Source of the DNA: Clostridia bacterium
Lineage (GTDB): Bacteria; Bacillota; Clostridia; Oscillospirales; Acutalibacteraceae
Reading direction: 5' to 3'
Assembly: GCA_017454485.1 (NCBI GenBank)
Contig: JAFTCX010000081.1
Span: 40,321-104,320, forward strand
Length of the DNA stretch: 64,000 nt
The position numbers and the translations under genes are program-made. The notes under the pieces were generated by a model that made no database searches, was not told the origin of the DNA, and saw only the letters and a list, made by a program, of their open reading frames with translations. Within the stretch, counting starts at the first letter, position 1. Every line of letters starts with the position of its first letter. This document shows, in pieces, positions 33,854 through 43,933 of the stretch.

Positions 33854-36800
33854 GTGAATACAAAAACAAAATACAACCTCAAACGCACACTTTCCGTCTT
33901 TTTGACGCTGCTGATGGTGCTGTCCGCAGTGAGCGTCGGCATCGTTGTGCCTGCAGCGGCGGAAGGGGAAGGTGCCGAACTGATCGGACGCTATTTCTCA
34001 ACAAGCAACAAGTGGGAAGATACGCAGGGTGGCGGCAGCGGTCTTGGCTGGGCAATCGGCGATTATCCGAGCGACCAACAAGCGGATGGTTTTTATAAGA
34101 TTAATTCTTTTTTGAAAATGGATCACACTTCGATTTTCGAAAACGTTTCTGCCGATACCGGCTTGACAATTGCTTATACATATCGTCCGGGGCAGAACAG
34201 CAACCATCATCACTTGTTCTCTTTCGGTAATCGAAACGCTGATAAGGATAATATAAATGCTGATTCAATCAAAAACCATCTTTATATTTCCGCAACGCCT
34301 TCTTGGTTTGCAGGTTCAAGCATGGCAATCATCGGATTTGTAGACGGTAATGGCATTGAGAGAATCAAAGCAACACCAAATGGTGCTCCAGCTTTTGAAG
34401 CCGGAAAAACCTATGATGTGGTTGTTCGTATTACCACATCCGGAATTACATACTGGATCAACGGTGTAGAGTACAGCGCAGCCTGCGAAGATGACAGTGC
34501 GACGTATTTGACACAGTTCTTAAATGAAGTCCACACCTATACATATAATTATATCGGTCGCTCTCGTTGGAATACTGGAAACAAGTGGGGCGATAACAAC
34601 AATGATAGCGACGCCGATTATTACGGTTATGTGAAAGACCTGCGTATCTATAAGGGTGCCCTGTCGCTCACTGAAACACAGGAAGACTTTAACGTGGCTG
34701 CATATGACGCCAACACTCCGTCTGCGTCTGATTTCAGTGCGCCATCTTTCAACGCTGTGGCATATCATTACAATGATGAAGCAACCGGAGGTTACAGCAA
34801 TCTTGTTTATGCATCCGGTCAAAACACGACTTTGCTTACTGGTAATGATAACTGGGTTGAAATCAAAGGTACAAATTTTAAAGCTTTTACGCCAAGCACT
34901 GTAGTTATGGTGCGTGATGGCGTGAACAGCACATTCTTTCCTGTTCAGGTAGAAACAAAGAGAAGAAGTAGTAGCGTTTGGTATAATCACATCCGTTATA
35001 TAGCCAGTAATCAAGAGAGTGATTTTGGATTAATTCAGGATTGGATCCAAACCCTAGATGGCAACTATTCAAATGCATGGACACGTTGGGCAGGAACTAA
35101 TAGTAACTTCGGACCTGAATACATTCCTCATCTAAAAACAGGTGATTCCGGAAAAGACGACCAAAACGACACCAGCAGATTCGCTTGGAATGCTCTTGAA
35201 TTTATTAAGAATAACGAGAGCACCTATTATGATGCCTACAACTATGTTGAGTTTGAGGCAAAGGCATATTGCACTTGGACGGGTGCGTCAGACAGCAATA
35301 AAACTGCTATCGGCACTTTTAGAACGAACGAAGGCTCGGCATTTTACGCCATCAACTATGCCCCCATTTACGCCGCCCTTCCCTCCGCACTGTCCTGCTA
35401 CAACGAGCTGACCGCGCACGAGGGCTGGTACACCGAAGAATCCGTTGCACGTGCAAAAGCGACGCTGTATCAGATCGTTGCGGCGAATCCGAACAACAGT
35501 GAATATACCTATGCGGCAGATGCAAATGCGGCGGTGCAAAATTGCGCAATCAACATCAAAAAGGCTGTGACTCTCCTCGGCTCCACCGGCGGCACCTACG
35601 GCTACGAAGGTCTGAACCTTGTCAAAAAAACCGGCACCGTGTACTGGGTCAATGAGGGTACAACGGTTGAAACCGACACCGGCGTGGAATACGGCGAAAC
35701 CCCGACCTACAACGACGCAACCCCGACCAAGCAGGCGGACAAACAGTACACCTATTCCTTTAATGCATGGTCGCCCGCCATTGGCATTGTGAACGCTCCG
35801 GAAACCACCTACACGGCAACCTTCAACAGCACCCCGCAGACCTATTCCGCGAGCGTGACCGGCGAGCGCATCAGCAACACCGCTTCCGCTGCGGCTACGG
35901 CCACCTTTGGCACCGACTACACCTTTACGCCCGCTGTGGAAACATTTTATCACATCACGGGCGTGCGCGTGGTCGTTGACGGCAAAGAGCTGGAAGCCGG
36001 CGACTACACCGTTGAAGACTATGCCGTAACCATCCCCGGCGAAAAGATCACCGGCAATGTCGCAATCACCTACACCACGGCGGCCAACACCTTCGGCGTG
36101 ACCGTGAACGGCAGCAACCTTGCGGCGCACACCTATGCAGACGCAACGCTTTACACCACATACACGACTGAGCTGTTCGCGGCAGAGCATTATCACATCA
36201 CCGGCGTTTCGAGTGTAAAAGTCGGCAGCACAACGCACAATTCCGGTTTCACTTATACCGATTCCGCAAAGACCGTGACGGTTCCCGGCACCTGGATCAC
36301 AAATTCGATCGTGATCAACGCGACAACGGCGCCCGACACCTTTAACCTGACCTATTCCGGCAATGTGACGAACGGCGGAGCGACCGTTACCTACGGCGTG
36401 GATTATACCGCAACGCTGGAGCCGAGCACCGGTTCTTATCTCACCGGCGACGAAATTTCGGTCACCGTCGGCGGTACCGAACTTGTTAAGGGTACCGACT
36501 TTACCTACAGTAACGGCACGCTGAAAATCTGGGGTCAGAATATCACCGGCGATGTTGTGATCACGGCAATCACCGGCAACACCTATCCCGTCACCTTCTC
36601 TGAAAATCTGTCCAACGCAGCAGCGACCGCGACTTACGGCGAAGAATACTCCGTGACGCTTACACCGTCCGCAGAGGGCGCTTATGTGACCGGCGCGACC
36701 GTGACCATCGGCGGCACCGAGGTCAGTAACGTCTATAACAACGGCACCGTGACCATCCCCGGCACCGCGATCACCGGCGCAATCAATATCACGGCGACCA

Positions 36801-39800
36801 CGGACAACAAGTACACGATCACCTTTGTGGACGAAGACGGCACGACGGTGCTTGACACAAAGACGCTTGCTTACGGTGCGGCTGTCACTTACGGCGGCAC
36901 AACGCCGACAAAGGCTTCCACCGCGCAGTATGATTACACCTTCGGCGGCTGGAGCGACGGCACGACCAACTATGCTGCCGGTGTGGCTCTGCCCGCGGTG
37001 GCCGGCAACACGACCTATACTGCTTACTATACGCCCACGACGCGCTCCTATACCATTACATGGGTGGACGGCGACGGCAAAACGATTGAAACCGACACCA
37101 GTGTGGAATACGGTGCAACCCCGACCTATAACGGCACCACTCCGACCAAGACAGCGACCGCGCAGTATACCTATTCTTTCAACAATACATGGAGCCCGGC
37201 GATCACGACCGTTTCCGGCGACGCGACCTACACGGCGCAGTTCAATTCCACGGTCAACAAGTATAGTGTCACCTTTGTGGATGAAGACGACACAGTGCTG
37301 CTTGCAGCAACGCAGTATGACTACGGCACGGCTTTGGCGAACATTACCAAGCCCGCCGATCCCGAAAAGACCGACACCGCGGAATTCGATTATGAATTCA
37401 CAGGCTGGACACCGGCGCTTGCCGAAGTCACGCAGGATGTGACCTACAAAGCGACCTATTCCGAGACAAAGCGCTCCTATACCATTACATGGAACGATGA
37501 TGAGAACAATCTGATCGATACGACGACGGTGGAATACGGTGTTACTCCGACCCACGCCGACGCGAGCAAGGCGGATGATAACAAGTACAGCTACACCTTC
37601 ACCGGCTGGGATCCGGCGCTTGCCTCCGTGACCGGCCCGGCGACCTATGCGGCAACGTTCAGCAAAACACCGAAGACCTATACCGTTACGGTCAAGGGTG
37701 AAAACCATATCACTGCCGCAACCTACAGCGACGTTCCTTACGGCACATATTACGATGTAACGCTGGCTGCGGAAACACATTATCATATCCACGCAGTGAA
37801 CAGTGTGACCGTCGGCGGCGCCGCGCTGACCGAAGGCGAGGACTACAGCTACACCAACGGTGTTGTGACCATCTTCGGTACAGCGATCACAGGCAATGTG
37901 GAAATCACCGCTACTGCCGAAGAGAACGCTTACACCATCACCTGGGTGCTGCATGACAGTAGCGTGGAAACGGACGCCGCGCCGAACGAAGTGCCGTCCT
38001 ATGACGCGCCCTCCTACACCGGCACGAACAACCACGTTTACAAATTCAAGGCTTGGACACCCGAACCTGTTGCCGCCACCGGCAACGCGACCTACACGGC
38101 CACCTATGAGATCGACAAGGACGCTGCCGCGAACGTCCATACCTTCGGCGAAGCGACTTATACTCCGACAGAAGCCGACGGCGTAATTACCAAAGTGACC
38201 GCGAGCAAGACCTGCTCCGTTTGCGACTACGTGCTCACAGAGGACGCGACGCTGACAAGCACCACGACACCCGCGACCTGCTCTGCCAAGGGCACAACCA
38301 CCTACACCGCGAAGTTCTCCGACGCGTTTGAGACCCAGACTTACACGCGCGACAACATCGCTATCAACGAAAACGCGCACGATTACAATGTTGCAAACGC
38401 CACCTTCGCCTGGGTCGAAGACGGCAACGGCGGCTGGAAGTATGTTGCCACGATTCCCTGCGCACTGAACAATGCACACCCGGCAAAGACTGTGGAAGCG
38501 AACGTAACAGTTTCCACTGCGGATGCAGACTGTGTCACAGCGAACGATACGACCTATACCGCAACCGGCTTTGCGGCAGATACCGGACTGACACTGCCCG
38601 CAGGTTATGAGGACAAGGTGATTCCGGGCTCCGTGGACGCGAACGCGCACGCTTATGATAACGCGAACGCTTCCTTCGCCTGGGTCAAACCGGACGGCGG
38701 CGACTGGGAATATGTTGCAACGATCCTTTGCGCGAACGATCCGAACCATGAAGCGAAAGTGGTCAGGGCAACCGTGACCACCGAATCGACCGGTGCGAAC
38801 TGCACCACGCCGGGTAACACGACCTACATCGCGACCGGCTTCCCGACGGAAAGCGGTTTGAGCCTGCCGGCGACATATGAGAACAAGGTTATCACCGGCG
38901 AAACCAATAACGAGCACGACTATGATTACACCGCACCGATCATCACCCCGCCGACCAAGACGGGCGACACCTGGTCGGACGGCTCCGTGGTCTATGCCTG
39001 CAAACGCAACGAAGCTCATCAGACGGCTCCGGTCGCTGTTGCAAGAGCGGATTACAGCGCCTATGACGCAGAGATTTTGAAGGTGCAGACCTTCCTTGCG
39101 GCAAACGACCTCAACAGCACGGTGAAATCCGCGCTGCAGGCGATTTTGGACACCGCACTCGCGCAGGACCTCGTCACCATGAAGGACGGCGTGGATTATA
39201 ACGATCATACCGCGTTCGATCAGCAGGGCACGGTGGACGCTGCGGTCGCTTCCATGCGTACCGCGCTTGCAGATGTGCTGAACACCTATGCAACGCCCGA
39301 CGGCGAAGGCGGCTACACCTTCAACGAAAACGCGCTTGCAACCTACAGCGCAGTCTTTACCGACAACCTCGGCGGCACCAACACGGTGGAAAAGCCTGCC
39401 GGTACGGTCTGGTCCGTTGCGAAGGACGGTTACAAGCTTTTGTCCATCACCGCGAACCACGGCGAAACCGATCTTGCAAACGCGACCTATACCTTTAAGA
39501 AGATCACCGAAGCGGACGCAGTTACGCTGACCTATGCGGTGGATGTGGACGCTGCCCTGGCAGCGGCACGCACCATCCTCAACAACAGCGAGAACTACGA
39601 CAACAACGACAACTTCCTGGATCGCCTGCAGCAGGCGTATGACGATCTGCTTGCCATTCAGAACAATCCCGAAAAGAACACCGAGGCCGCTGCGCTCAAG
39701 CAGACCGTTCTCGATCTTGTGGACGAGAGCCGCGACCATAAGAAGGACGGCTCGCTTGCCATCGTGACCTTCATCTACGGCAAGAACGACGATGTGCCGT

Positions 39801-40924
39801 TCATGCTGGAAACCACGGTCGGCGCGGCTGTGTCGGCTCCGTCGAACACTTCTTATGTCAGCGCGGGCTTCACTTATCCGGTTGCATACTGGACCGACGC
39901 GGAAAACAACAAGTATACAACGACCTTCCCCGTGGCGGTTGACGGCGCGACCTATCATGCGGTCTACACGCTCTATGATCTGAAGGAAGCGCTCGATGCA
40001 ATCCGCGCCGCAAAGGCGAAGGAAGACGTGATCGGCACAACCTCGATCGCCGAGCTTGAAAGCCTGCTTTCGCAGATCGACACGCTCTTTGAAAACAACG
40101 GCGTGAGCGTGAGCGAATACCGCACCGTGCAGGCGAACACGGTCAACAAAGAAACCGAAGAGGGCCAGACCTTCATTGAAACGCTGTGGAGTTTGATCGG
40201 CCAGATGCAGTCTGTGGCTAACAGCGCAGAGGTTGTTTGCGAAGGCCACGTGTTCGATTACTACGATCAGAAGGTTGCAACCTGCACCGAGGACGGCTAC
40301 ACAGCTTACCGCATCTGCCGTCTGTGCGGCACAAAGGTTGGCGGCGACCCGATTCCGGCCACCGGCCACAGCGCAAACTATGACAGAGACCCGGTCCGTT
40401 CCGGCGCGCTCGGCGACGGCACCTGCGTTTGGGACACGTACACCTGCAACCACGGCTGCGGTGACTTCTATGTCATCCCGACCTACATTGCGCGCTACAC
40501 CGACAGCACCCCGATCGCGGGCGCGACCGTCACCCTGTTTGCGGACGGCCACAACATCTCCGTGATCACAGACGTCAACGGCAGAGCGCCGTTCCGCGGA
40601 CTGATTGCGCCGGGCGAACTCAAGGAAGGCGAATATGCGCTGACGGTTTCGCTGGGTGAAACCGCAAAGACCGGCGTCATGAAGATCCACAACGGTCGCG
40701 TGACCATGGTGATCGAGCAGCTCGAACGCAGCGGCGGTTCCGGTGACGACGGCGAAGGCGGCGGTTCTTCCGGCTCCTTCCGTTGCCCGATGTGCGGCGC
40801 ATATGAAGAGCTGCGCACCATGCCGGTCGTCGGCTGGTTTGTTGCCATCGTTCACTTCTTTGTCCACATGGCTTACCGCATCATCAACGCATCCACATCG
40901 TTCAGCGGAAAATTCAGCTTCTGA
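33854..40924 (+). CDS. Giant surface protein with LamG-like and InlB-type repeats
   Basis: 2356 residues from GTG 33854 (AAGGGG upstream). Signal peptide about 1-36 (VVPAAAEG). Residues about 40-290 look like a LamG/concanavalin-type domain (LRIYKGALSLTETQEDF end). About 595-1460 holds many beta-repeats, including Listeria-Bacteroides (Flg_new) repeats with the pattern Y-T-I-T-[FW]-V-D-x-D-G...Y-x-F-x-G-W. About 1460-1730 has Cys/His-bearing repeats; about 1735-2120 helical FIVAR-like segments; then C-T-E-D-G...C-x2-C-G, a carboxypeptidase-regulatory-like beta domain (about 2205-2287) and CPMCG before the hydrophobic tail VGWFVAIVHFFVHMAYRII. No LPxTG. Bases up to about 35330 are AT-rich and the rest GC-rich, so the N-terminal domain may be imported. 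Probably an adhesin. Confidence 0.85.
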   Translation: MNTKTKYNLKRTLSVFLTLLMVLSAVSVGIVVPAAAEGEGAELIGRYFSTSNKWEDTQGGGSGLGWAIGDYPSDQQADGFYKINSFLKMDHTSIFENVSADTGLTIAYTYRPGQNSNHHHLFSFGNRNADKDNINADSIKNHLYISATPSWFAGSSMAIIGFVDGNGIERIKATPNGAPAFEAGKTYDVVVRITTSGITYWINGVEYSAACEDDSATYLTQFLNEVHTYTYNYIGRSRWNTGNKWGDNNNDSDADYYGYVKDLRIYKGALSLTETQEDFNVAAYDANTPSASDFSAPSFNAVAYHYNDEATGGYSNLVYASGQNTTLLTGNDNWVEIKGTNFKAFTPSTVVMVRDGVNSTFFPVQVETKRRSSSVWYNHIRYIASNQESDFGLIQDWIQTLDGNYSNAWTRWAGTNSNFGPEYIPHLKTGDSGKDDQNDTSRFAWNALEFIKNNESTYYDAYNYVEFEAKAYCTWTGASDSNKTAIGTFRTNEGSAFYAINYAPIYAALPSALSCYNELTAHEGWYTEESVARAKATLYQIVAANPNNSEYTYAADANAAVQNCAINIKKAVTLLGSTGGTYGYEGLNLVKKTGTVYWVNEGTTVETDTGVEYGETPTYNDATPTKQADKQYTYSFNAWSPAIGIVNAPETTYTATFNSTPQTYSASVTGERISNTASAAATATFGTDYTFTPAVETFYHITGVRVVVDGKELEAGDYTVEDYAVTIPGEKITGNVAITYTTAANTFGVTVNGSNLAAHTYADATLYTTYTTELFAAEHYHITGVSSVKVGSTTHNSGFTYTDSAKTVTVPGTWITNSIVINATTAPDTFNLTYSGNVTNGGATVTYGVDYTATLEPSTGSYLTGDEISVTVGGTELVKGTDFTYSNGTLKIWGQNITGDVVITAITGNTYPVTFSENLSNAAATATYGEEYSVTLTPSAEGAYVTGATVTIGGTEVSNVYNNGTVTIPGTAITGAINITATTDNKYTITFVDEDGTTVLDTKTLAYGAAVTYGGTTPTKASTAQYDYTFGGWSDGTTNYAAGVALPAVAGNTTYTAYYTPTTRSYTITWVDGDGKTIETDTSVEYGATPTYNGTTPTKTATAQYTYSFNNTWSPAITTVSGDATYTAQFNSTVNKYSVTFVDEDDTVLLAATQYDYGTALANITKPADPEKTDTAEFDYEFTGWTPALAEVTQDVTYKATYSETKRSYTITWNDDENNLIDTTTVEYGVTPTHADASKADDNKYSYTFTGWDPALASVTGPATYAATFSKTPKTYTVTVKGENHITAATYSDVPYGTYYDVTLAAETHYHIHAVNSVTVGGAALTEGEDYSYTNGVVTIFGTAITGNVEITATAEENAYTITWVLHDSSVETDAAPNEVPSYDAPSYTGTNNHVYKFKAWTPEPVAATGNATYTATYEIDKDAAANVHTFGEATYTPTEADGVITKVTASKTCSVCDYVLTEDATLTSTTTPATCSAKGTTTYTAKFSDAFETQTYTRDNIAINENAHDYNVANATFAWVEDGNGGWKYVATIPCALNNAHPAKTVEANVTVSTADADCVTANDTTYTATGFAADTGLTLPAGYEDKVIPGSVDANAHAYDNANASFAWVKPDGGDWEYVATILCANDPNHEAKVVRATVTTESTGANCTTPGNTTYIATGFPTESGLSLPATYENKVITGETNNEHDYDYTAPIITPPTKTGDTWSDGSVVYACKRNEAHQTAPVAVARADYSAYDAEILKVQTFLAANDLNSTVKSALQAILDTALAQDLVTMKDGVDYNDHTAFDQQGTVDAAVASMRTALADVLNTYATPDGEGGYTFNENALATYSAVFTDNLGGTNTVEKPAGTVWSVAKDGYKLLSITANHGETDLANATYTFKKITEADAVTLTYAVDVDAALAAARTILNNSENYDNNDNFLDRLQQAYDDLLAIQNNPEKNTEAAALKQTVLDLVDESRDHKKDGSLAIVTFIYGKNDDVPFMLETTVGAAVSAPSNTSYVSAGFTYPVAYWTDAENNKYTTTFPVAVDGATYHAVYTLYDLKEALDAIRAAKAKEDVIGTTSIAELESLLSQIDTLFENNGVSVSEYRTVQANTVNKETEEGQTFIETLWSLIGQMQSVANSAEVVCEGHVFDYYDQKVATCTEDGYTAYRICRLCGTKVGGDPIPATGHSANYDRDPVRSGALGDGTCVWDTYTCNHGCGDFYVIPTYIARYTDSTPIAGATVTLFADGHNISVITDVNGRAPFRGLIAPGELKEGEYALTVSLGETAKTGVMKIHNGRVTMVIEQLERSGGSGDDGEGGGSSGSFRCPMCGAYEELRTMPVVGWFVAIVHFFVHMAYRIINASTSFSGKFSF

Positions 40925-40956
40925 TCAAGAGGCTTATCTGTAAAGCGTAAGTCATC

Positions 40957-40990
40957 AAAGGGGCACGTTCTTCCAACGCGCCCCTTTCTT
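40957..40990 (+). terminator. Rho-independent terminator
   Basis: AAAGGGGC pairs with GCCCCTTT, followed by CTTTG; it closes the giant gene just before the third hydrolase. Confidence 0.7.
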
Positions 40991-41008
40991 TGAAAAGGTG
41001 GGATGTTT

Positions 41009-42595
41009 ATGAAAAAAACACTGGCATTGCTCCTATCTGCTGTGATACTCCTTTCGTTGGCTCTTCCTGCCTTTGCGCAGATGCCGACCGGCACGTTTGT
41101 GCCGATCATCCATGTGCATGGGCTGGGTACCGCCATCATCAACGAACAGGGCGAAGACGTTTATACAGTCAACATTGATAAAGGCGCCATCGTCGAACAG
41201 GTCAAAGCTGTCGTTCCGGAATTTCTGGAAGCGATGAAGCTCAAGCCGGACGATGCGTGGACGCTTTATCGCAACCGTGTCCGCGAGATCGTGCTGCCTT
41301 GTTTCGGCCCTTATTTTCTGGACAAAAACGGTGAAGCCTCCGACGGCACCCATGTGGATTGGACATGGGAGCACGGGAATCTTCCGGACAAAAAAGGTGA
41401 GAGCGGCTACCATTACGGCTCTTATCCGTTCTATTTTGACTGGCGGGTCGACCCTTTTGAAAGTGCCGCACTGCTGAACGACTATGTGCAGGACGTCAAG
41501 AAAGCGACCGGCAGCGATAAAGTGAATATCTGCGCGCGCTGTGAAGGCGGCAACGTACTGCTTGCATATTTTGCGCAGTACGGCTATGACGATGTGAAAT
41601 GCGCGCAGTTTTACGCGTCCGCCAGCAAGGGCATAGATCTTGTCAGCGCCCTGTTCAGCGGAAAGATCTCCGTCGACGGCGACGCGGTTCGTCGCTATCA
41701 GGAACAGAACTATCCTGTGGAAGACCCGGTTGCTGACGAGCTGATCAGCACGCTCATTGAGTTTACCGGCGACACATTTCTGCTGGATGTTGCCGCGTTT
41801 TCACTGGAAGTGTTCAGCCTTGTCAAGGTTTATGACGAGGTCCTTGTGCCGCTGATTCTCGAAACCTATGGCACAATGCCCGGCATTTGGGCAATGGTGG
41901 ACGCGGAGGATTATGCTACCGCGCGCCGCAATATGTTCAAAGACAAAGAGGACGAATATGCCGGACTGATCGAAAAGCTGGATCACTATGACACTGTTGT
42001 GCGTCAACGCGCGGATGAGATCGTGATGGGCGCGGTCGAGGCCGGTGTGAAAGTGGCGAACTTTGCAAAATACGGTGATTATCAGACGATGCCCTTCGGC
42101 AAACATTCCAATGACATCGGCGACGGCACGGTTGCGTTGAATGTTGCATCTCTCGGCGCCACAACCGCCAAATACGGCAAAACGCTGTCGGAAGCCTATC
42201 TTGCCAACGCAGCAAAGAACGGCACCGACCGTTATATTTCCCCCGATCATATGGTGGACGCGTCGACGTGCCTGCTGCCCGATACGACCTGGTTCATCTA
42301 CGGCAATCCGCACAGCTCTTTCCCGAATTTCATTTTTGAATATATGATCCGCTTCTTTGCGTCCGACGGCGAACTGACGGTGTTCGACGATCCTTCGTTC
42401 CCCCAGTATATGCTTGCGCAGCCGGACCCCGAAAACAGGGTGGAGTGGTTTAAGCTTGTGCCGATGACGCAGGAAAACGCACCCTCCTTCACGGTCGAGC
42501 AGCGCAATATCCACAATGTGGACTGGAAGGATCTCGGCTTGCGTTTGCTCAAGGCGCTTTGGAACTTCCTGAAAATGTTGTTTGCGAAAAACTAA
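41009..42595 (+). CDS. Secreted alpha/beta hydrolase with cysteine nucleophile, paralogue 3
   Basis: 528 residues. ATG 41009 lies six bases after AAGGTGG; the signal peptide ends near ALPAFAQMP. It is more distant from the tandem pair at 10600-13966 but keeps the same putative triad: Cys178 in A-R-C-E-G, Asp372 in GDGTV and His435 in NPHSSFP. The pattern MVDASTCLLPDTTWF before the His is shared by all three. The nucleophile elbow starts with Ala in place of Gly. The C-terminal tail is LLKALWNFLKMLFAKN. Its position beside the giant surface protein suggests an extracellular role. Confidence 0.8.
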   Translation: MKKTLALLLSAVILLSLALPAFAQMPTGTFVPIIHVHGLGTAIINEQGEDVYTVNIDKGAIVEQVKAVVPEFLEAMKLKPDDAWTLYRNRVREIVLPCFGPYFLDKNGEASDGTHVDWTWEHGNLPDKKGESGYHYGSYPFYFDWRVDPFESAALLNDYVQDVKKATGSDKVNICARCEGGNVLLAYFAQYGYDDVKCAQFYASASKGIDLVSALFSGKISVDGDAVRRYQEQNYPVEDPVADELISTLIEFTGDTFLLDVAAFSLEVFSLVKVYDEVLVPLILETYGTMPGIWAMVDAEDYATARRNMFKDKEDEYAGLIEKLDHYDTVVRQRADEIVMGAVEAGVKVANFAKYGDYQTMPFGKHSNDIGDGTVALNVASLGATTAKYGKTLSEAYLANAAKNGTDRYISPDHMVDASTCLLPDTTWFIYGNPHSSFPNFIFEYMIRFFASDGELTVFDDPSFPQYMLAQPDPENRVEWFKLVPMTQENAPSFTVEQRNIHNVDWKDLGLRLLKALWNFLKMLFAKN

Positions 42596-42599
42596 ATAA

Positions 42600-42639
42600 A
42601 AACAGCGCGCATGAGGCAATCGCTTCGTGCGCGCTGTTT
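42600..42639. terminator. Bidirectional terminator between hydrolase 3 and trpB
   Basis: AAACAGCGCGCA pairs with TGCGCGCTGTTT with further pairing inside; T-run on the plus strand and A-rich start for the minus direction. Confidence 0.85.
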
Positions 42640-42649
42640 CTTTTTTTGT

Positions 42650-43876
42650 TCAGGCTTCCGGTATGCCGTATTTTTCAATCACATAATCAAGGTCCTTGTC
42701 GCCGCGGCCGGAAAGGTTGATGAGCACAGAGCCGTTCTCCATCTGCTTTGCGAGCTTCATGGCAAAGGCGACGGCGTGCGAGCTTTCAATGGCGGGGATG
42801 ATGCCTTCAAGGCGCGAGAGCCTGTAAAATGCATCAATCGTCTCGCGGTCGTCAATCACGTCATATTTCACGCGGCCGATGTCGCGCAAAAAGGCGTGCT
42901 CCGGACCGGAGGAGGGATAATCGAGCCCGCTGGCGATGGAGTAGACCGGCGCAGGGTCGCCGTTTTCATCTTTGAGCATAATGCTGTTGAACCCGTGCAT
43001 GATGCCCTCGGTGCCGAACTTGAGGCTGGCGGCGTGGTCGCCGAGCGCCGCGCCCCGGCCGAGCGGCTCCACACCGAAAATGGTCACAGGGTCGTTCAAA
43101 AAGCCCGCAAACAAACCTGCCGCGTTGCTGCCGCCGCCCACACAGGCAACAACGGCGTTGGGCAGATGGCCTGTCATGTCGATGAACTGCTCTCTGGCTT
43201 CAATGCCGACCACGCTTTGAAAATCGCGCACCATCATCGGGAACGGGTGCGGACCGAGGACGGAACCGATGCAGTAGATCGCGTCGTTGTATTCCTTGCT
43301 GTAAGCGTCGAACGCGGCGTCCACAGCTTCCTTGAGTGTTTGCAGACCGTGGGTGACTTCCACCACCCGGGCGCCGAGCACCTTCATGCGTGCCACATTC
43401 GGCGCTTGCTTTTTGATGTCCACCGCACCCATGTAGATGTCGCATTCCAGACCGAAGTATGCGGCAGCCGTGGCAAGTGCAACGCCGTGCTGACCCGCGC
43501 CGGTTTCGGCAATGACCTTTTTCTTGCCCATATATTTGGCAAGCAGCGCTTCGCCCATGCAGTGGTTGAGTTTGTGTGCGCCGGAATGGTTCAGATCTTC
43601 GCGCTTGGCATAAAGCTGCACACGGCCGCCGAGCGCGTCGGAAAGACGCTCCAGATGCGAGATCGGCGTCGGTCTGCCCTGAAATTCCTTGCGGATGCGG
43701 CGCAGCTCGGCGATGAATTTGCGTGACTGGCAGATGGAATAATATGCCTGGGTAATCTCTTCCATGGCGGCCTTGAGCTTGTCGTCCACATAGACGCCGC
43801 CGTATTTGCCGAAATAGCCTTCCTTATCAGGGTAGTGGTTAAAATAGGTTTCAAAGTCAACATTGTTCAGAATCAC
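42650..43876 (-). CDS. trpB: Tryptophan synthase beta chain (stand-alone)
   Basis: 408 residues, TrpB1-like. The PLP lysine is in [13 protein letters not shown] (about residues 93-105), the catalytic Glu in AETGAGQHG and the phosphate-binding loop in [10 protein letters not shown]. It condenses indole (or indole from TrpA) with serine to give tryptophan. GTG 43876 is used, with AGGGGG eight bases upstream. No trpA or other trp gene is within the window, so it may work on salvaged indole or with a distant TrpA. Confidence 0.92.
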   Translation of the reverse strand: MILNNVDFETYFNHYPDKEGYFGKYGGVYVDDKLKAAMEEITQAYYSICQSRKFIAELRRIRKEFQGRPTPISHLERLSDALGGRVQLYAKREDLNHSGAHKLNHCMGEALLAKYMGKKKVIAETGAGQHGVALATAAAYFGLECDIYMGAVDIKKQAPNVARMKVLGARVVEVTHGLQTLKEAVDAAFDAYSKEYNDAIYCIGSVLGPHPFPMMVRDFQSVVGIEAREQFIDMTGHLPNAVVACVGGGSNAAGLFAGFLNDPVTIFGVEPLGRGAALGDHAASLKFGTEGIMHGFNSIMLKDENGDPAPVYSIASGLDYPSSGPEHAFLRDIGRVKYDVIDDRETIDAFYRLSRLEGIIPAIESSHAVAFAMKLAKQMENGSVLINLSGRGDKDLDYVIEKYGIPEA

Positions 43877-43933
43877 GCCGGGTTCCCCCTCAGTTTCAAA
43901 GTTGTTCTATTATAGCATTTTGCTGTGCGTTTG

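Noticed and set aside
35288-40867. 1859-residue open frame antisense to the giant surface protein
   Set aside because: It mirrors codon bias of the sense gene; there is no ribosome site, no domain, and its predicted sequence is low-complexity Gly/Val/Arg. The sense strand has a signal peptide and recognised repeats.
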